DNA from: Bryobacterales bacterium | GTDB lineage: Bacteria > Acidobacteriota > Terriglobia > Bryobacterales > Bryobacteraceae | NCBI GenBank assembly: GCA_016789785.1 | Contig: JAEUQE010000230.1 | Location: forward strand, 1-14,514 | DNA length: 14,514 nt | Direction of reading: 5' to 3' | Shown: positions 1 through 6,170 of the stretch, piece by piece | Layout of the letters: each line of letters starts with the position of its first letter | How positions within the stretch are numbered: position 1 is the stretch's first letter | Notes under the pieces: generated by a model | What the model was told of the DNA's origin: nothing | Seen by the model: the letters and a program-made list of their open reading frames with translations, nothing else | Database searches by the model: none | Position numbers and translations under genes: made by a program

Positions 1-422
1 CGATTCTCCCCCTCCCCCTCCATCCAAATGTCAGCGACTTCCGCCTGAACGATCCTCAGGTTCGGCTCACGTTCCAACACCTCCCGCATGTGGGTGCGAT
101 ATCTCTTCTTGTCGCACTGTGCCCGAGGGGACCAGACGGCCGGGCCCCGGCTCGTGTTCAGCAGCCGAAACTGAATGCCCACCGCATCGGTCACCTCGCC
201 CATCAGGCCGCCAAGCGCGTCGATCTCGCGCACCAAGTGCCCCTTTGCAATCCCCCCGATCGCGGGATTGCACGACATTTGTGCGATCAGATCGATGTTC
301 ATGGTGATCATGGCGGTGCGGAGACCCATACGAGCGCAGGCTCGGGCAGCCTCGCATCCCGCGTGTCCCGCACCTACCACCACCACATCGTATTTCGTCG
401 AACGGCCCAGATTTGGCATCAT
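1..422 (-). CDS. mnmG: MnmG (GidA), tRNA uridine-5-carboxymethylaminomethyl modification enzyme, N-terminal part
   Basis: This frame stays open for 140 codons to the window edge, so only the N-terminal fifth or so of a protein that usually has about 620 residues is present. With MnmE, MnmG modifies the wobble uridine of certain tRNAs in the cytoplasm, using FAD. Visible marks are the FAD dinucleotide-binding strand [14 protein letters not shown] near residues 14-27, the family hallmark [19 protein letters not shown] around residues 50-68, and [21 protein letters not shown] beyond residue 85. Two ATG codons stand side by side (422-420 and 419-417). GAGAGG lies 8 bases upstream of the first, which is chosen, though either could be used. 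It is divergent from purD with only 37 bases between the starts, so each promoter must reach into the other gene. Identity is secure; the 3' end is outside the window. Confidence 0.95.
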   Translation of the reverse strand, partial: MMPNLGRSTKYDVVVVGAGHAGCEAARACARMGLRTAMITMNIDLIAQMSCNPAIGGIAKGHLVREIDALGGLMGEVTDAVGIQFRLLNTSRGPAVWSPRAQCDKKRYRTHMREVLEREPNLRIVQAEVADIWMEGEGEN

Positions 423-449
423 GCCTATTTACCTCTCATTCTACCGACT

Positions 450-453
450 GGAG
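450..453 (+). promoter_or_regulatory. Ribosome binding site fixing the purD GTG start
   Basis: GGAG lies 6 bases before GTG at 460. It favours that GTG over the in-frame ATG at 421, which would add 13 residues ahead of the family's canonical start MKILVLGGGG. Confidence 0.6.
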
Positions 454-459
454 AACTTC

Positions 460-1713
460 GTGAAAATCCTCGTACTCGGCGGCGGCGGCAGAGAGCACGC
501 TATCGCTTGGCGGCTCTCTCAGGAACCCGGCAACCAGATCTTCGCCTGCCCCGGCAATCCCGGCATTGCCCGGCACGCCACCTGCCTGCCTGCCGGCGCA
601 TCGCGGCCTGAAGACTTCCTTGCGGCGGCGAAGTCCATTGGTGCCGACCTCACCATCGCTGGTCCCGAAGCACCCCTGGTCGCTGGCGTTGCGGATCTCT
701 TTCATCAGCATGGCCTCCTCTTCTTCGGACCGACGGCCGCCGCCGCACGCCTGGAGGGCAGCAAACTGTTCGCGAAACAAGTGATGTCGGCTGCGGCGAT
801 TCCGACCGCGCGGTACGAGGAAGCCTACTCGGTGGAACAGGCCAGGGACGCTCTCTCGCGCTTCGAATACCCTTTGGTTCTCAAGGCCGACGGCCTGGCT
901 GCCGGAAAGGGAGTCATCATCGCGCGCAACCCGCAAGAGGCCGGCGAGGCTCTAAACTCTCTCACCGCCACGCTTGGCACTCGCCTGGTCATCGAAGAGT
1001 TTCTCGAAGGTGAAGAGGCGAGCTTCATCGTGATCGCAGACGGAAAGAACGCCCTCGCGCTCGACGCCTCACAGGACCACAAGACCATCTTCGACGGCGA
1101 CCAGGGCCCGAACACCGGCGGCATGGGTGCATACTCTGACGGCCGAATCCTCACGGCAGACCAGACGGCGATCGTCATGGACACGGTAATTCAGCCCACC
1201 CTCGACTACATGGCCTCAGCCGGGACGCCCTTCTCCGGCTTTCTCTATGCCGGTATCATGATGACCACTGCTGGACCCCAGGTCCTCGAATACAACGTCC
1301 GGCTTGGTGACCCCGAGACGCAAAGCCTGCTGCACCGCCTTCGTGGCGGTTTCTCAGACGCTCTCGTCGCGGCGGCCCGCGGCGACCTCGCGGGACACTC
1401 CCTGGACTGGAGCGCGGATCCGTCAGTGTGCGTCGTGCTGGCGGCCCAAGGATATCCCGGCACAGTTCGCACGGCTGATCCGATTCATGGCATCAGCGAT
1501 GCGGAAAGCCTCGGTGCGACAGTATTCCATGCCGGAACGCGGCTCGAAGGGAGTACGCTCGTCACTGCGGGAGGCAGAGTGCTCGGCGTCACGGCTTCCG
1601 GTAACGATCTTGCGACAGCGATCACTACTACTTACCGCGCGGTGGAGCGCATCCGTTTCGACGGAATGCAGTACCGCAAAGATATTGGCAAAAAGGGTTT
1701 AAAGCGCTGGTAG
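460..1713 (+). CDS. purD: Phosphoribosylamine-glycine ligase (GAR synthetase, PurD)
   Basis: PurD catalyses the second step of de novo purine synthesis in the cytoplasm, joining phosphoribosylamine and glycine with ATP to give GAR. The 417-residue product is near the usual length of about 420-430. The N-terminal domain opens with KILVLGGGGREHA at residues 2-14. The ATP-grasp domain shows KADGLAAGKGV at 142-152, GPNTGGMGAYS at 216-226 and the signature RLGDPETQ at 281-288, where Leu replaces the commoner Phe. The C-terminal subdomain runs to about 415. A GTG start is chosen because it has a GGAG site and gives the canonical N-terminus; an in-frame ATG at 421 is the alternative. It is divergent from mnmG. 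Its TAG stop lies inside the probable -10 box of the following tRNA gene, which begins 13 bases later. Confidence 0.96.
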   Translation: MKILVLGGGGREHAIAWRLSQEPGNQIFACPGNPGIARHATCLPAGASRPEDFLAAAKSIGADLTIAGPEAPLVAGVADLFHQHGLLFFGPTAAAARLEGSKLFAKQVMSAAAIPTARYEEAYSVEQARDALSRFEYPLVLKADGLAAGKGVIIARNPQEAGEALNSLTATLGTRLVIEEFLEGEEASFIVIADGKNALALDASQDHKTIFDGDQGPNTGGMGAYSDGRILTADQTAIVMDTVIQPTLDYMASAGTPFSGFLYAGIMMTTAGPQVLEYNVRLGDPETQSLLHRLRGGFSDALVAAARGDLAGHSLDWSADPSVCVVLAAQGYPGTVRTADPIHGISDAESLGATVFHAGTRLEGSTLVTAGGRVLGVTASGNDLATAITTTYRAVERIRFDGMQYRKDIGKKGLKRW

Positions 1714-1716
1714 AAT
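1708..1716 (+). promoter_or_regulatory. Probable extended -10 promoter of tRNA-Arg
   Basis: TGGTAGAAT fits an extended -10 element (TGn plus TAnAAT). It ends 10 bases before the mature tRNA, so transcription would start almost at the tRNA 5' end. TTGGCA at 1685-1690 resembles a -35 box, but the 20-base spacer is too long for a standard pair. TAG at 1711-1713 is also the purD stop codon. Read-through from purD is the alternative source of this tRNA. Confidence 0.45.
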
Positions 1717-1726
1717 GGAATTCGGC

Positions 1727-1803
1727 GGGGACGTAGCTCAGATGGATAGAGCGGTCGCCTCCTAAGCGACAGGTCGGCAGTTCGAATCTGCCCGTCCCTA
1801 CCA
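1727..1803 (+). tRNA. tRNA-Arg (anticodon CCT), CCA encoded
   Basis: A full cloverleaf can be folded by eye. The acceptor arm pairs 1727-1733 with 1793-1799, with a G-T wobble at the first pair. The D arm is GCTC/GAGC (1736-1739 with 1749-1752). The anticodon stem GTCGC/GCGAC (1754-1758 with 1766-1770) encloses loop CTCCTAA, giving anticodon CCT at 1761-1763, which reads AGG arginine codons. The variable loop is 1771-1775. The T arm GGCAG/CTGCC (1776-1780 with 1788-1792) carries TTCGAAT. Discriminator A is at 1800 and CCA at 1801-1803 is encoded. It sits between purD and an ECF sigma gene; no intrinsic terminator is evident after it. Confidence 0.96.
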
Positions 1804-1834
1804 ATGTTTCATCGCCGCGCTGCAGACTCCAGGA

Positions 1835-1840
1835 TATAAT
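1835..1840 (+). promoter_or_regulatory. Candidate -10 box for the ECF sigma gene
   Basis: A perfect TATAAT sits 54 bases before the chosen GTG start at 1894. No convincing -35 box lies 16-18 bases upstream; that position reads TCGCCG. A start near 1847 would leave a leader of roughly 47 bases, which fits the 1894 start better than the GTG at 1861. Confidence 0.35.
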
Positions 1841-1880
1841 AAGGCGGTTCGCTGGCGACTGTGCCGACCGCGAACAACCA

Positions 1881-1884
1881 GGAG
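1881..1884 (+). promoter_or_regulatory. Ribosome binding site deciding the start at 1894
   Basis: GGAG stands 9 bases before GTG at 1894. The upstream in-frame GTG at 1861 has only a distant AAGGCGG, so 1894 is preferred. Confidence 0.5.
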
Positions 1885-1893
1885 CCAAAAACC

Positions 1894-2493
1894 GTGTCCG
1901 ATCAGGTGAATAAACATGCCGTGACGCAGTTGCTCTCGGACCTGCAGGGTGGCCGTTCCAGCGCGGCCGACGAGCTTCTACCTCTGGTCTACCAGGAGTT
2001 GCGCCGCATCGCCGCCGCGTACATGCGCAGAGAACGGGCAAATCACACGTTACAGGCGACCGCGCTCGTCCATGAGGCTTTTCTCCAGTTGGTTGATCAG
2101 ACTCGGGTCGACTGGAAGAACCGTGCCCACTTCTTCGGTGTCGCGGCGCAGTTGATGCGGCGGATCCTGGTGGAGCATGCCCGCACTCGTGGCGCTCAAA
2201 AACGCGGTGGCTCCGCCGCGAAGCTCTCCCTGGAAGAGGCGATCAACTACTTTCCCCAGAAAGACCTCACTCTCCTTGCACTCGACGATTCGCTCAAGGA
2301 ACTGGAGAAGATGGACGAGCGCCAGAGCCGCATTGTCGAACTCCGATTCTTCGGCGGTCTCACCACGGAAGAGACGTCGGAAGTAATGGGCGTGTCCACC
2401 GCCACCATCGAACGGGAATGGCGGTCGGCGAAAGCGTGGCTCCATTCTCAACTGTCCGATCTCAAGAATCGCTCCACATCGCACATGGCGTGA
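1894..2493 (+). CDS. ECF-type RNA polymerase sigma factor, sig-70_X6/ECF43-like
   Basis: The 199-residue product directs RNA polymerase to a dedicated promoter set. Region 2 covers about residues 20-98 (ELLPLVYQELRRIAAAYM, then LVHEAFLQLV and FFGVAAQLMRRILVEHAR). Region 4 covers about 130-190, with the helix-turn-helix GGLTTEETSEVMGVSTATIEREW at 154-176. This layout matches the family named TIGR02999. Region 2.2 reads NHTLQATALVHEAF and lacks the acidic DAED-like stretch of most ECF factors. In ECF43 factors such as Vibrio EcfP, that loss goes with activation by phosphorylation by a partner Ser/Thr kinase. No anti-sigma gene is adjacent, while a Ser/Thr kinase follows on the same strand after a terminator. 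Thr52 and Thr56 are candidate phosphosites by inference only. A GTG start at 1861 would add 11 residues. Confidence 0.9.
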   Translation: MSDQVNKHAVTQLLSDLQGGRSSAADELLPLVYQELRRIAAAYMRRERANHTLQATALVHEAFLQLVDQTRVDWKNRAHFFGVAAQLMRRILVEHARTRGAQKRGGSAAKLSLEEAINYFPQKDLTLLALDDSLKELEKMDERQSRIVELRFFGGLTTEETSEVMGVSTATIEREWRSAKAWLHSQLSDLKNRSTSHMA

Positions 2494-2520
2494 TGGAATT
2501 CGCCGTCCGTTTGCGCATTA

Positions 2521-2619
2521 CTAAGTGAAGGCGGCTGAGACGAAAGGCCCCGGCGAAACGATCACCGCGCGAACAGCGGCAAAACATACAACAATCGCCA
2601 GAACGAGCCAGGCAGTCAC
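2521..2619 (-). CDS. Possible small single-pass membrane protein (32 residues)
   Basis: This short frame begins at GTG (2619-2617) with GAGGTG 4 bases upstream, an excellent Shine-Dalgarno match, and ends with TAG at 2521. It reads MTAWLVLAIVVCFAAVRAV, then about 13 residues with two prolines and small or hydrophobic side chains. The first 20 residues or so would span a membrane once. An in-frame upstream GTG about 45 bases back would add a basic segment (IREKITIHSPKRC), but it lacks a clear binding site. Upstream DNA is AT-richer than the surroundings. It lies on the strand opposite both neighbours. I recognise no family; chance occurrence is a real alternative. Confidence 0.35.
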   Translation of the reverse strand: MTAWLVLAIVVCFAAVRAVIVSPGPFVSAAFT

Positions 2620-2723
2620 GGTACACCTCTTCGGAGAATGAATAGTAATCTTCTCTCGAATCACTGACGTGCAGGCTATCCGCCGGAGGCGGGCGCCGCG
2701 CGGTTAGCGCCTTCAGAAACGAA

Positions 2724-2786
2724 CCGGCCACGCCCGGGAGCCAATGGTGCGGATTGACTCCCCGGATTGGCCGGCTTTTTCTTTTT
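2724..2786 (+). terminator. Intrinsic terminator after the ECF sigma gene
   Basis: A long stem forms by pairing 2724-2730 with 2768-2774, 2733-2734 with 2764-2765, 2736-2740 with 2758-2762, and 2742-2745 with 2753-2756, about 18 pairs in all, around the 7-base loop GGTGCGG. It is followed at once by CTTTTTCTTTTT (2775-2786). Only short symmetric mismatches interrupt the stem. The polarity fits termination of plus-strand transcripts, separating the sigma gene from the kinase gene. Confidence 0.8.
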
Positions 2787-2868
2787 CCGGCGCCTACCCT
2801 CTCCTTCCCCGGTACACTATGGAGGATGCCCCGCCACACGCGGTTTCCGGGCGAGGCTCTCTGATCGC

Positions 2869-5700
2869 ATGACCCCGGAACAGTACCGCAAAACCAACCG
2901 GATCTTCCAGCAGGCTCTCGAACTGCCCGTCCACCACCGCGCCTCCTACGTCGAAGGCGCTTGCGGAGGCGACCACGAGGTTCGACAGCAGGTGGAAGCC
3001 ATGCTCCGCTCGGACACCGAAGGCGACGATTTTCTCGAGAAGCCTCCAACTGACTCACTCGCGAAGCTCTTCGAAGAGGAGCTGCAGCCCTCCCTGCCTC
3101 GCCGGATCGGACAATACGAGATCGAGCGCGAAATTGGCCGCGGCGGCATGGGCGCCGTCTATCTCGCCTCACGCGCCGACGATCAATTCCGCAAGCAGGT
3201 AGCCATCAAAATCGTCCTCCGGGACCGGGAAAACGCACAGGTCCTCGAGCGCTTCCGCCGAGAACGCCAGATTCTCGCCAACCTTGACCATCCCAATATC
3301 GCCCTCCTTCTTGACGGAGGTGCGACCCCGGAAGGCGTCCCCTATCTGGTGATGGAGTATGTTGAGGGAATTCCGATCGATGAGTACTGCGAGGTCAACA
3401 AGCTCAATATCACCTCGCGCCTTGACCTGTTCCTCACTGTATGCGCCGCTATTCAACACGCCCACCAGAACCTCATCGTGCATCGCGACCTGAAGCCGGG
3501 CAACATTCTGGTTAAGAAAGACGGTACCGTCAAGCTGCTCGACTTCGGAATCGCGAAACTCCTCCAGTCGCAACCGAATCTCTCGATGGACAAGACCGCC
3601 ACGGGCATGCGAATGCTCACTCCGGAATTCGCCAGCCCTGAGCAAGTGAAGGGCGAGGCGATCACCACCGCCACCGACATCTACCAACTCGGCATCGTCC
3701 TCTATCACCTCCTCACCGGTCATCACCCCTACAACTACAAGACGCGGGCTGCCATCATCACCATGCTGGCCACCGAGGAACCCGATCCGCCCAGCCGCGC
3801 GGTTGATCGCGTGATCGAGGAGGAGATCCTGGAAGGGGAAAAGACAATCCTTCGATCTCCACAGAAGGTGGCCCAAACGCGAGAGGGCACGCCCGCCAAA
3901 CTAAAGGCCCGCCTCCTCGGGGACGTGGATGCCATCCTGTTGAAAGCCCTTGCCCGAAATCCCGCGTCTCGCTATGGATCCGTGGAGCTTCTCGCGGAAG
4001 ACATCCGCCGCCATCTCAACGATCAGCCGGTGGTGGCCTTGGGAGACAGCCCGCGCTATCACCTGCAGAAGTTCGTGCGGAGAAACCGCAGGCCCGTCGC
4101 GGTTGCGGCTGCTGTCTTCTTCACGCTTCTGGCAGCCTTCGCGACCGTCCTGTGGCACGCGAGCGTCGCCCGCACCGAACGCGCAAAAGCCGAGCGCAGA
4201 TTCCAACAGGTCCGCGGGCTTGCCAACTCCTTCCTCTTTGAGATTCCGGACGCCTTGGGCCCCATGTCGGGCACAACCTCAGCCCGCCAGCTCCTCGTGC
4301 AGAAAGCGAAACAGTATCTCGATGCACTGTCGCAGGAATCCTCGGGCGATCCACAACTGGAGCGCGAGCTTGCAACTGCATTTCAGCGGCTCGGCGACAT
4401 CCAGGGAAACCCCAACGTCGCCAACCTCGGCGACACGCAATCGGCTTCGGCCTCCTATCGAAGAGCGCTCGAAATCCGCACGCGCCTGGTTACTGCCGAT
4501 CCCTCGAACACGCAACTTCAGCAGGATCTCGCGGCGAGCTTCGACTCTCTCGGCGAGATCTCGGTCACTCTCGGCAAGACCGGCTCCGCCATTGAGTACT
4601 ACCGCAAGGCGCGGGCGATTCTGGAAAAGCTGGCCGCTGCCACCCCGGGCAACAAGCCGGTCGAGAGCCTGCTTGCGAAGAACTACCACAACCTCATGGA
4701 GCTTCTCCTCAATGCTGGCAATAGTGTCGAGGCCCTTGAACTGAAAACCAAGGCGCTCGGGATCAGTGAGAGTCTGGCGAAAGCCGATCCAACCAACTCG
4801 ATCGCTCAACGAAACCTCGCGGTGGCGTACAGCCGGGCAGGGGCTCTCATGGAGAGGCTCGGCGATCCCGCCGCGGCCGCCCAGGACCTCGAAAAAGCCC
4901 TCCGGATCCAACAGACACTGCTCAACCAACACCCTGACGATGTGCAGTCCAGGCGCGACATCGCTCAAACTTACGAAGAACTCGGCCGCGCCGCAATTAC
5001 GCGAGGAGACAATACTGCTCAGGAATGGTTTCGCAAGGCGCTTGAGATCCGCCGCGATCTGACGTCCGCGGATCCCAGGAACGCACAAGCTGCCCGCGAC
5101 CTTGGCTACATTGAGATGCGGATCGGCGATGCGTTTCTGAGGGCCAAGCAGCCTGCTCCCGCCTTGGAGAAGTACCGCAGCGCGCTCAATGTGTTTCAGA
5201 CCCTGTTAGAGAGGGATGCGTCGAACGTACTTGCACGCCGGGACCTCGGGCTTCTGTTTGAAAAGCTCGGCACTTTGCAGCTCACCGCTGGCAATCAGGC
5301 GGCCGCACTCGAGAGCTACCGCAGATTCCAGGACGTCGCGAAAGAGTGGCTTAGGCAGGACCCCGCAAGCACAGTGGCCCAGCATACGGCAGGTATCGCC
5401 AATCTCAAGGTGAGCGAACTACAGGCTCGAACCGGGGACCGGGCCGCGGCTCGGCGCAACAGCCAGGAAGCTCTCCAGATCCTGGAAGCGCTGCAGCAAC
5501 GCGAAGCAAGTGTCGAAAACCGGCGTGCCCTCGCCCTCGCCCTTTTTCGTCACTCGGACTCGGTTGAAGCGGCGGCCGAACGGAAAACGCTTCTGGAGCG
5601 GTGTATTGGGCTTATGGATGAACTAGCGAAAACGACATCAAATCCGGCCGATGCCCAGATCCGCGACGCTGCCCGCCAAGCCGTCCTGCAGATTCGGTGA
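2869..5700 (+). CDS. Membrane Ser/Thr protein kinase with C-terminal TPR-like repeat domain
   Basis: The 943-residue protein has four parts. Residues 1-75 form a helical segment typical of acidobacterial kinases. The kinase domain covers about 83-395, with loop GRGGMG at 90-95, Lys114 in VAIKI, HRDLKPGN at 205-212, DFG at 225-227 and SPEQ at 256-259; every catalytic residue is present, so it should be active. A transmembrane helix lies at about 409-429 after basic RNRR. The distal part (about 430-943) contains FLFEIPDAL and then helical repeats spaced about 48 residues apart, related to TPRs and probably facing the periplasm. The ATG at 2869 gives the usual family N-terminus MTPEQYRK; CGAGG lies about 11 bases upstream. 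An in-frame upstream start would overlap the terminator and is unlikely. It follows the ECF43-like sigma gene and may phosphorylate it. It ends 14 bases from a convergent small gene. Confidence 0.92.
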   Translation: MTPEQYRKTNRIFQQALELPVHHRASYVEGACGGDHEVRQQVEAMLRSDTEGDDFLEKPPTDSLAKLFEEELQPSLPRRIGQYEIEREIGRGGMGAVYLASRADDQFRKQVAIKIVLRDRENAQVLERFRRERQILANLDHPNIALLLDGGATPEGVPYLVMEYVEGIPIDEYCEVNKLNITSRLDLFLTVCAAIQHAHQNLIVHRDLKPGNILVKKDGTVKLLDFGIAKLLQSQPNLSMDKTATGMRMLTPEFASPEQVKGEAITTATDIYQLGIVLYHLLTGHHPYNYKTRAAIITMLATEEPDPPSRAVDRVIEEEILEGEKTILRSPQKVAQTREGTPAKLKARLLGDVDAILLKALARNPASRYGSVELLAEDIRRHLNDQPVVALGDSPRYHLQKFVRRNRRPVAVAAAVFFTLLAAFATVLWHASVARTERAKAERRFQQVRGLANSFLFEIPDALGPMSGTTSARQLLVQKAKQYLDALSQESSGDPQLERELATAFQRLGDIQGNPNVANLGDTQSASASYRRALEIRTRLVTADPSNTQLQQDLAASFDSLGEISVTLGKTGSAIEYYRKARAILEKLAAATPGNKPVESLLAKNYHNLMELLLNAGNSVEALELKTKALGISESLAKADPTNSIAQRNLAVAYSRAGALMERLGDPAAAAQDLEKALRIQQTLLNQHPDDVQSRRDIAQTYEELGRAAITRGDNTAQEWFRKALEIRRDLTSADPRNAQAARDLGYIEMRIGDAFLRAKQPAPALEKYRSALNVFQTLLERDASNVLARRDLGLLFEKLGTLQLTAGNQAAALESYRRFQDVAKEWLRQDPASTVAQHTAGIANLKVSELQARTGDRAAARRNSQEALQILEALQQREASVENRRALALALFRHSDSVEAAAERKTLLERCIGLMDELAKTTSNPADAQIRDAARQAVLQIR

Positions 5701-5714
5701 GCACCGTCCCCGCT

Positions 5715-5960
5715 TCACGAGATCAACCGCAAGGCCAAGCCAGATTTCTCGTCGCCGCCCAGTTCCGCAACAGGCTTGCCCTTCACGCGCAACTCCATGC
5801 TGACCCCCGCCGAAGAGAGCGCCTCATGCAGCAGATCCGTCACTTGAAGACGTCTCAGCCGGTCGCCCCAGGGCTTCCAGAGTTTCAGGGCATCTGCCAG
5901 GCTCTCGAAGTCCAGCACAATCCGGTTGCCCTCGCCGTGAACCTTTGCCGTAGAGTCCAT
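5715..5960 (-). CDS. Conserved-looking small protein of unknown function (81 residues)
   Basis: I do not recognise a named family. The product begins MDSTAKVHGEGNRIVLDFES, is soluble with mixed charge and has no signal peptide or membrane segment. Alternating segments such as RIVLDF, MELRVKGKPVAEL and LALRLIS suggest a small alpha/beta fold, with a helical middle (DRLRRLQVTDLLHEALSSAG). Its composition looks genuinely coding, unlike the His/Gln/Arg-rich frame opposite. The ATG at 5960 is preferred but has only a weak GGCGGTGG upstream; an in-frame TTG at 5978 would add six residues. It converges on the kinase gene with 14 bases between the stop codons, and lies downstream of the monooxygenase gene on the same strand, separated by the hairpin repeat at 6000-6063. 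Confidence 0.6.
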   Translation of the reverse strand: MDSTAKVHGEGNRIVLDFESLADALKLWKPWGDRLRRLQVTDLLHEALSSAGVSMELRVKGKPVAELGGDEKSGLALRLIS

Positions 5961-5999
5961 GACCACCGCCAATCCCAATACTCTTCACTTTTGCATGTT

Positions 6000-6063
6000 G
6001 GCGCCGCGCACCTTACGGTAACGTAGGGTTCAGCCCATGCCGCGTCCCCGCTCATCGGGACGC
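6000..6063 (+). repeat. Two-hairpin intergenic repeat, copy A
   Basis: The unit runs GGCGCCG (6000-6006), TACGGTAACG (6014-6023), a weak hairpin around TTCA (6029-6032), then GCGTCCC/GGGACGC (6042-6048 with 6057-6063) enclosing CGCTCATC. Order and landmarks match the copy at 14452-14508, while stem sequences differ, so the structure appears conserved over the stem sequence. It lies between two minus-strand genes, about 107 bases after the monooxygenase stop codon. Confidence 0.6.
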
Positions 6064-6170
6064 TTCGCTATGCCCTAACTGAAGAGCATTGCCGCCAATC
6101 CCTTATCGGCAGCGCATCCGAATTTGATTACACTGCACGCCGAGCAACCCATCAGATCCAAACCGCTGCA

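Larger units (their letters stand above)
2494..2868. other. 375-base intergenic region between the sigma and kinase genes
   Basis: It holds no large gene. Three things are visible: a possible minus-strand small membrane protein at 2521-2619, an AT-richer patch at about 2630-2660 that could be its promoter region, and a long hairpin with a T tract at 2724-2786. After the terminator, TACACT at 2813-2818 is a weak -10 candidate for the kinase gene, without a recognisable -35. Short GC-rich inverted repeats near 2690-2711 have no T tract and are not called. Confidence 0.6.

Noticed and set aside
438..443. TAGAAT on the minus strand as an mnmG -10 box, with TTTTCA 17 bases upstream
   Set aside because: The predicted transcript start would fall on the GAGAGG ribosome site. 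It is too weak to call.
2690..2711. Short GC-rich inverted repeats as a second terminator
   Set aside because: Stems of five pairs without a T tract are expected by chance at this GC content.
2462..3172. 236-codon minus-strand frame across the sigma/kinase gap
   Set aside because: It is Arg-rich and covers the terminator and the kinase N-terminus; it shows no domain.
5697..6026. 109-codon plus-strand frame starting at the kinase stop
   Set aside because: It is rich in His, Gln and Arg with no fold-like pattern. It lies opposite the better-looking minus-strand gene at 5715-5960 and runs into the hairpin repeat.
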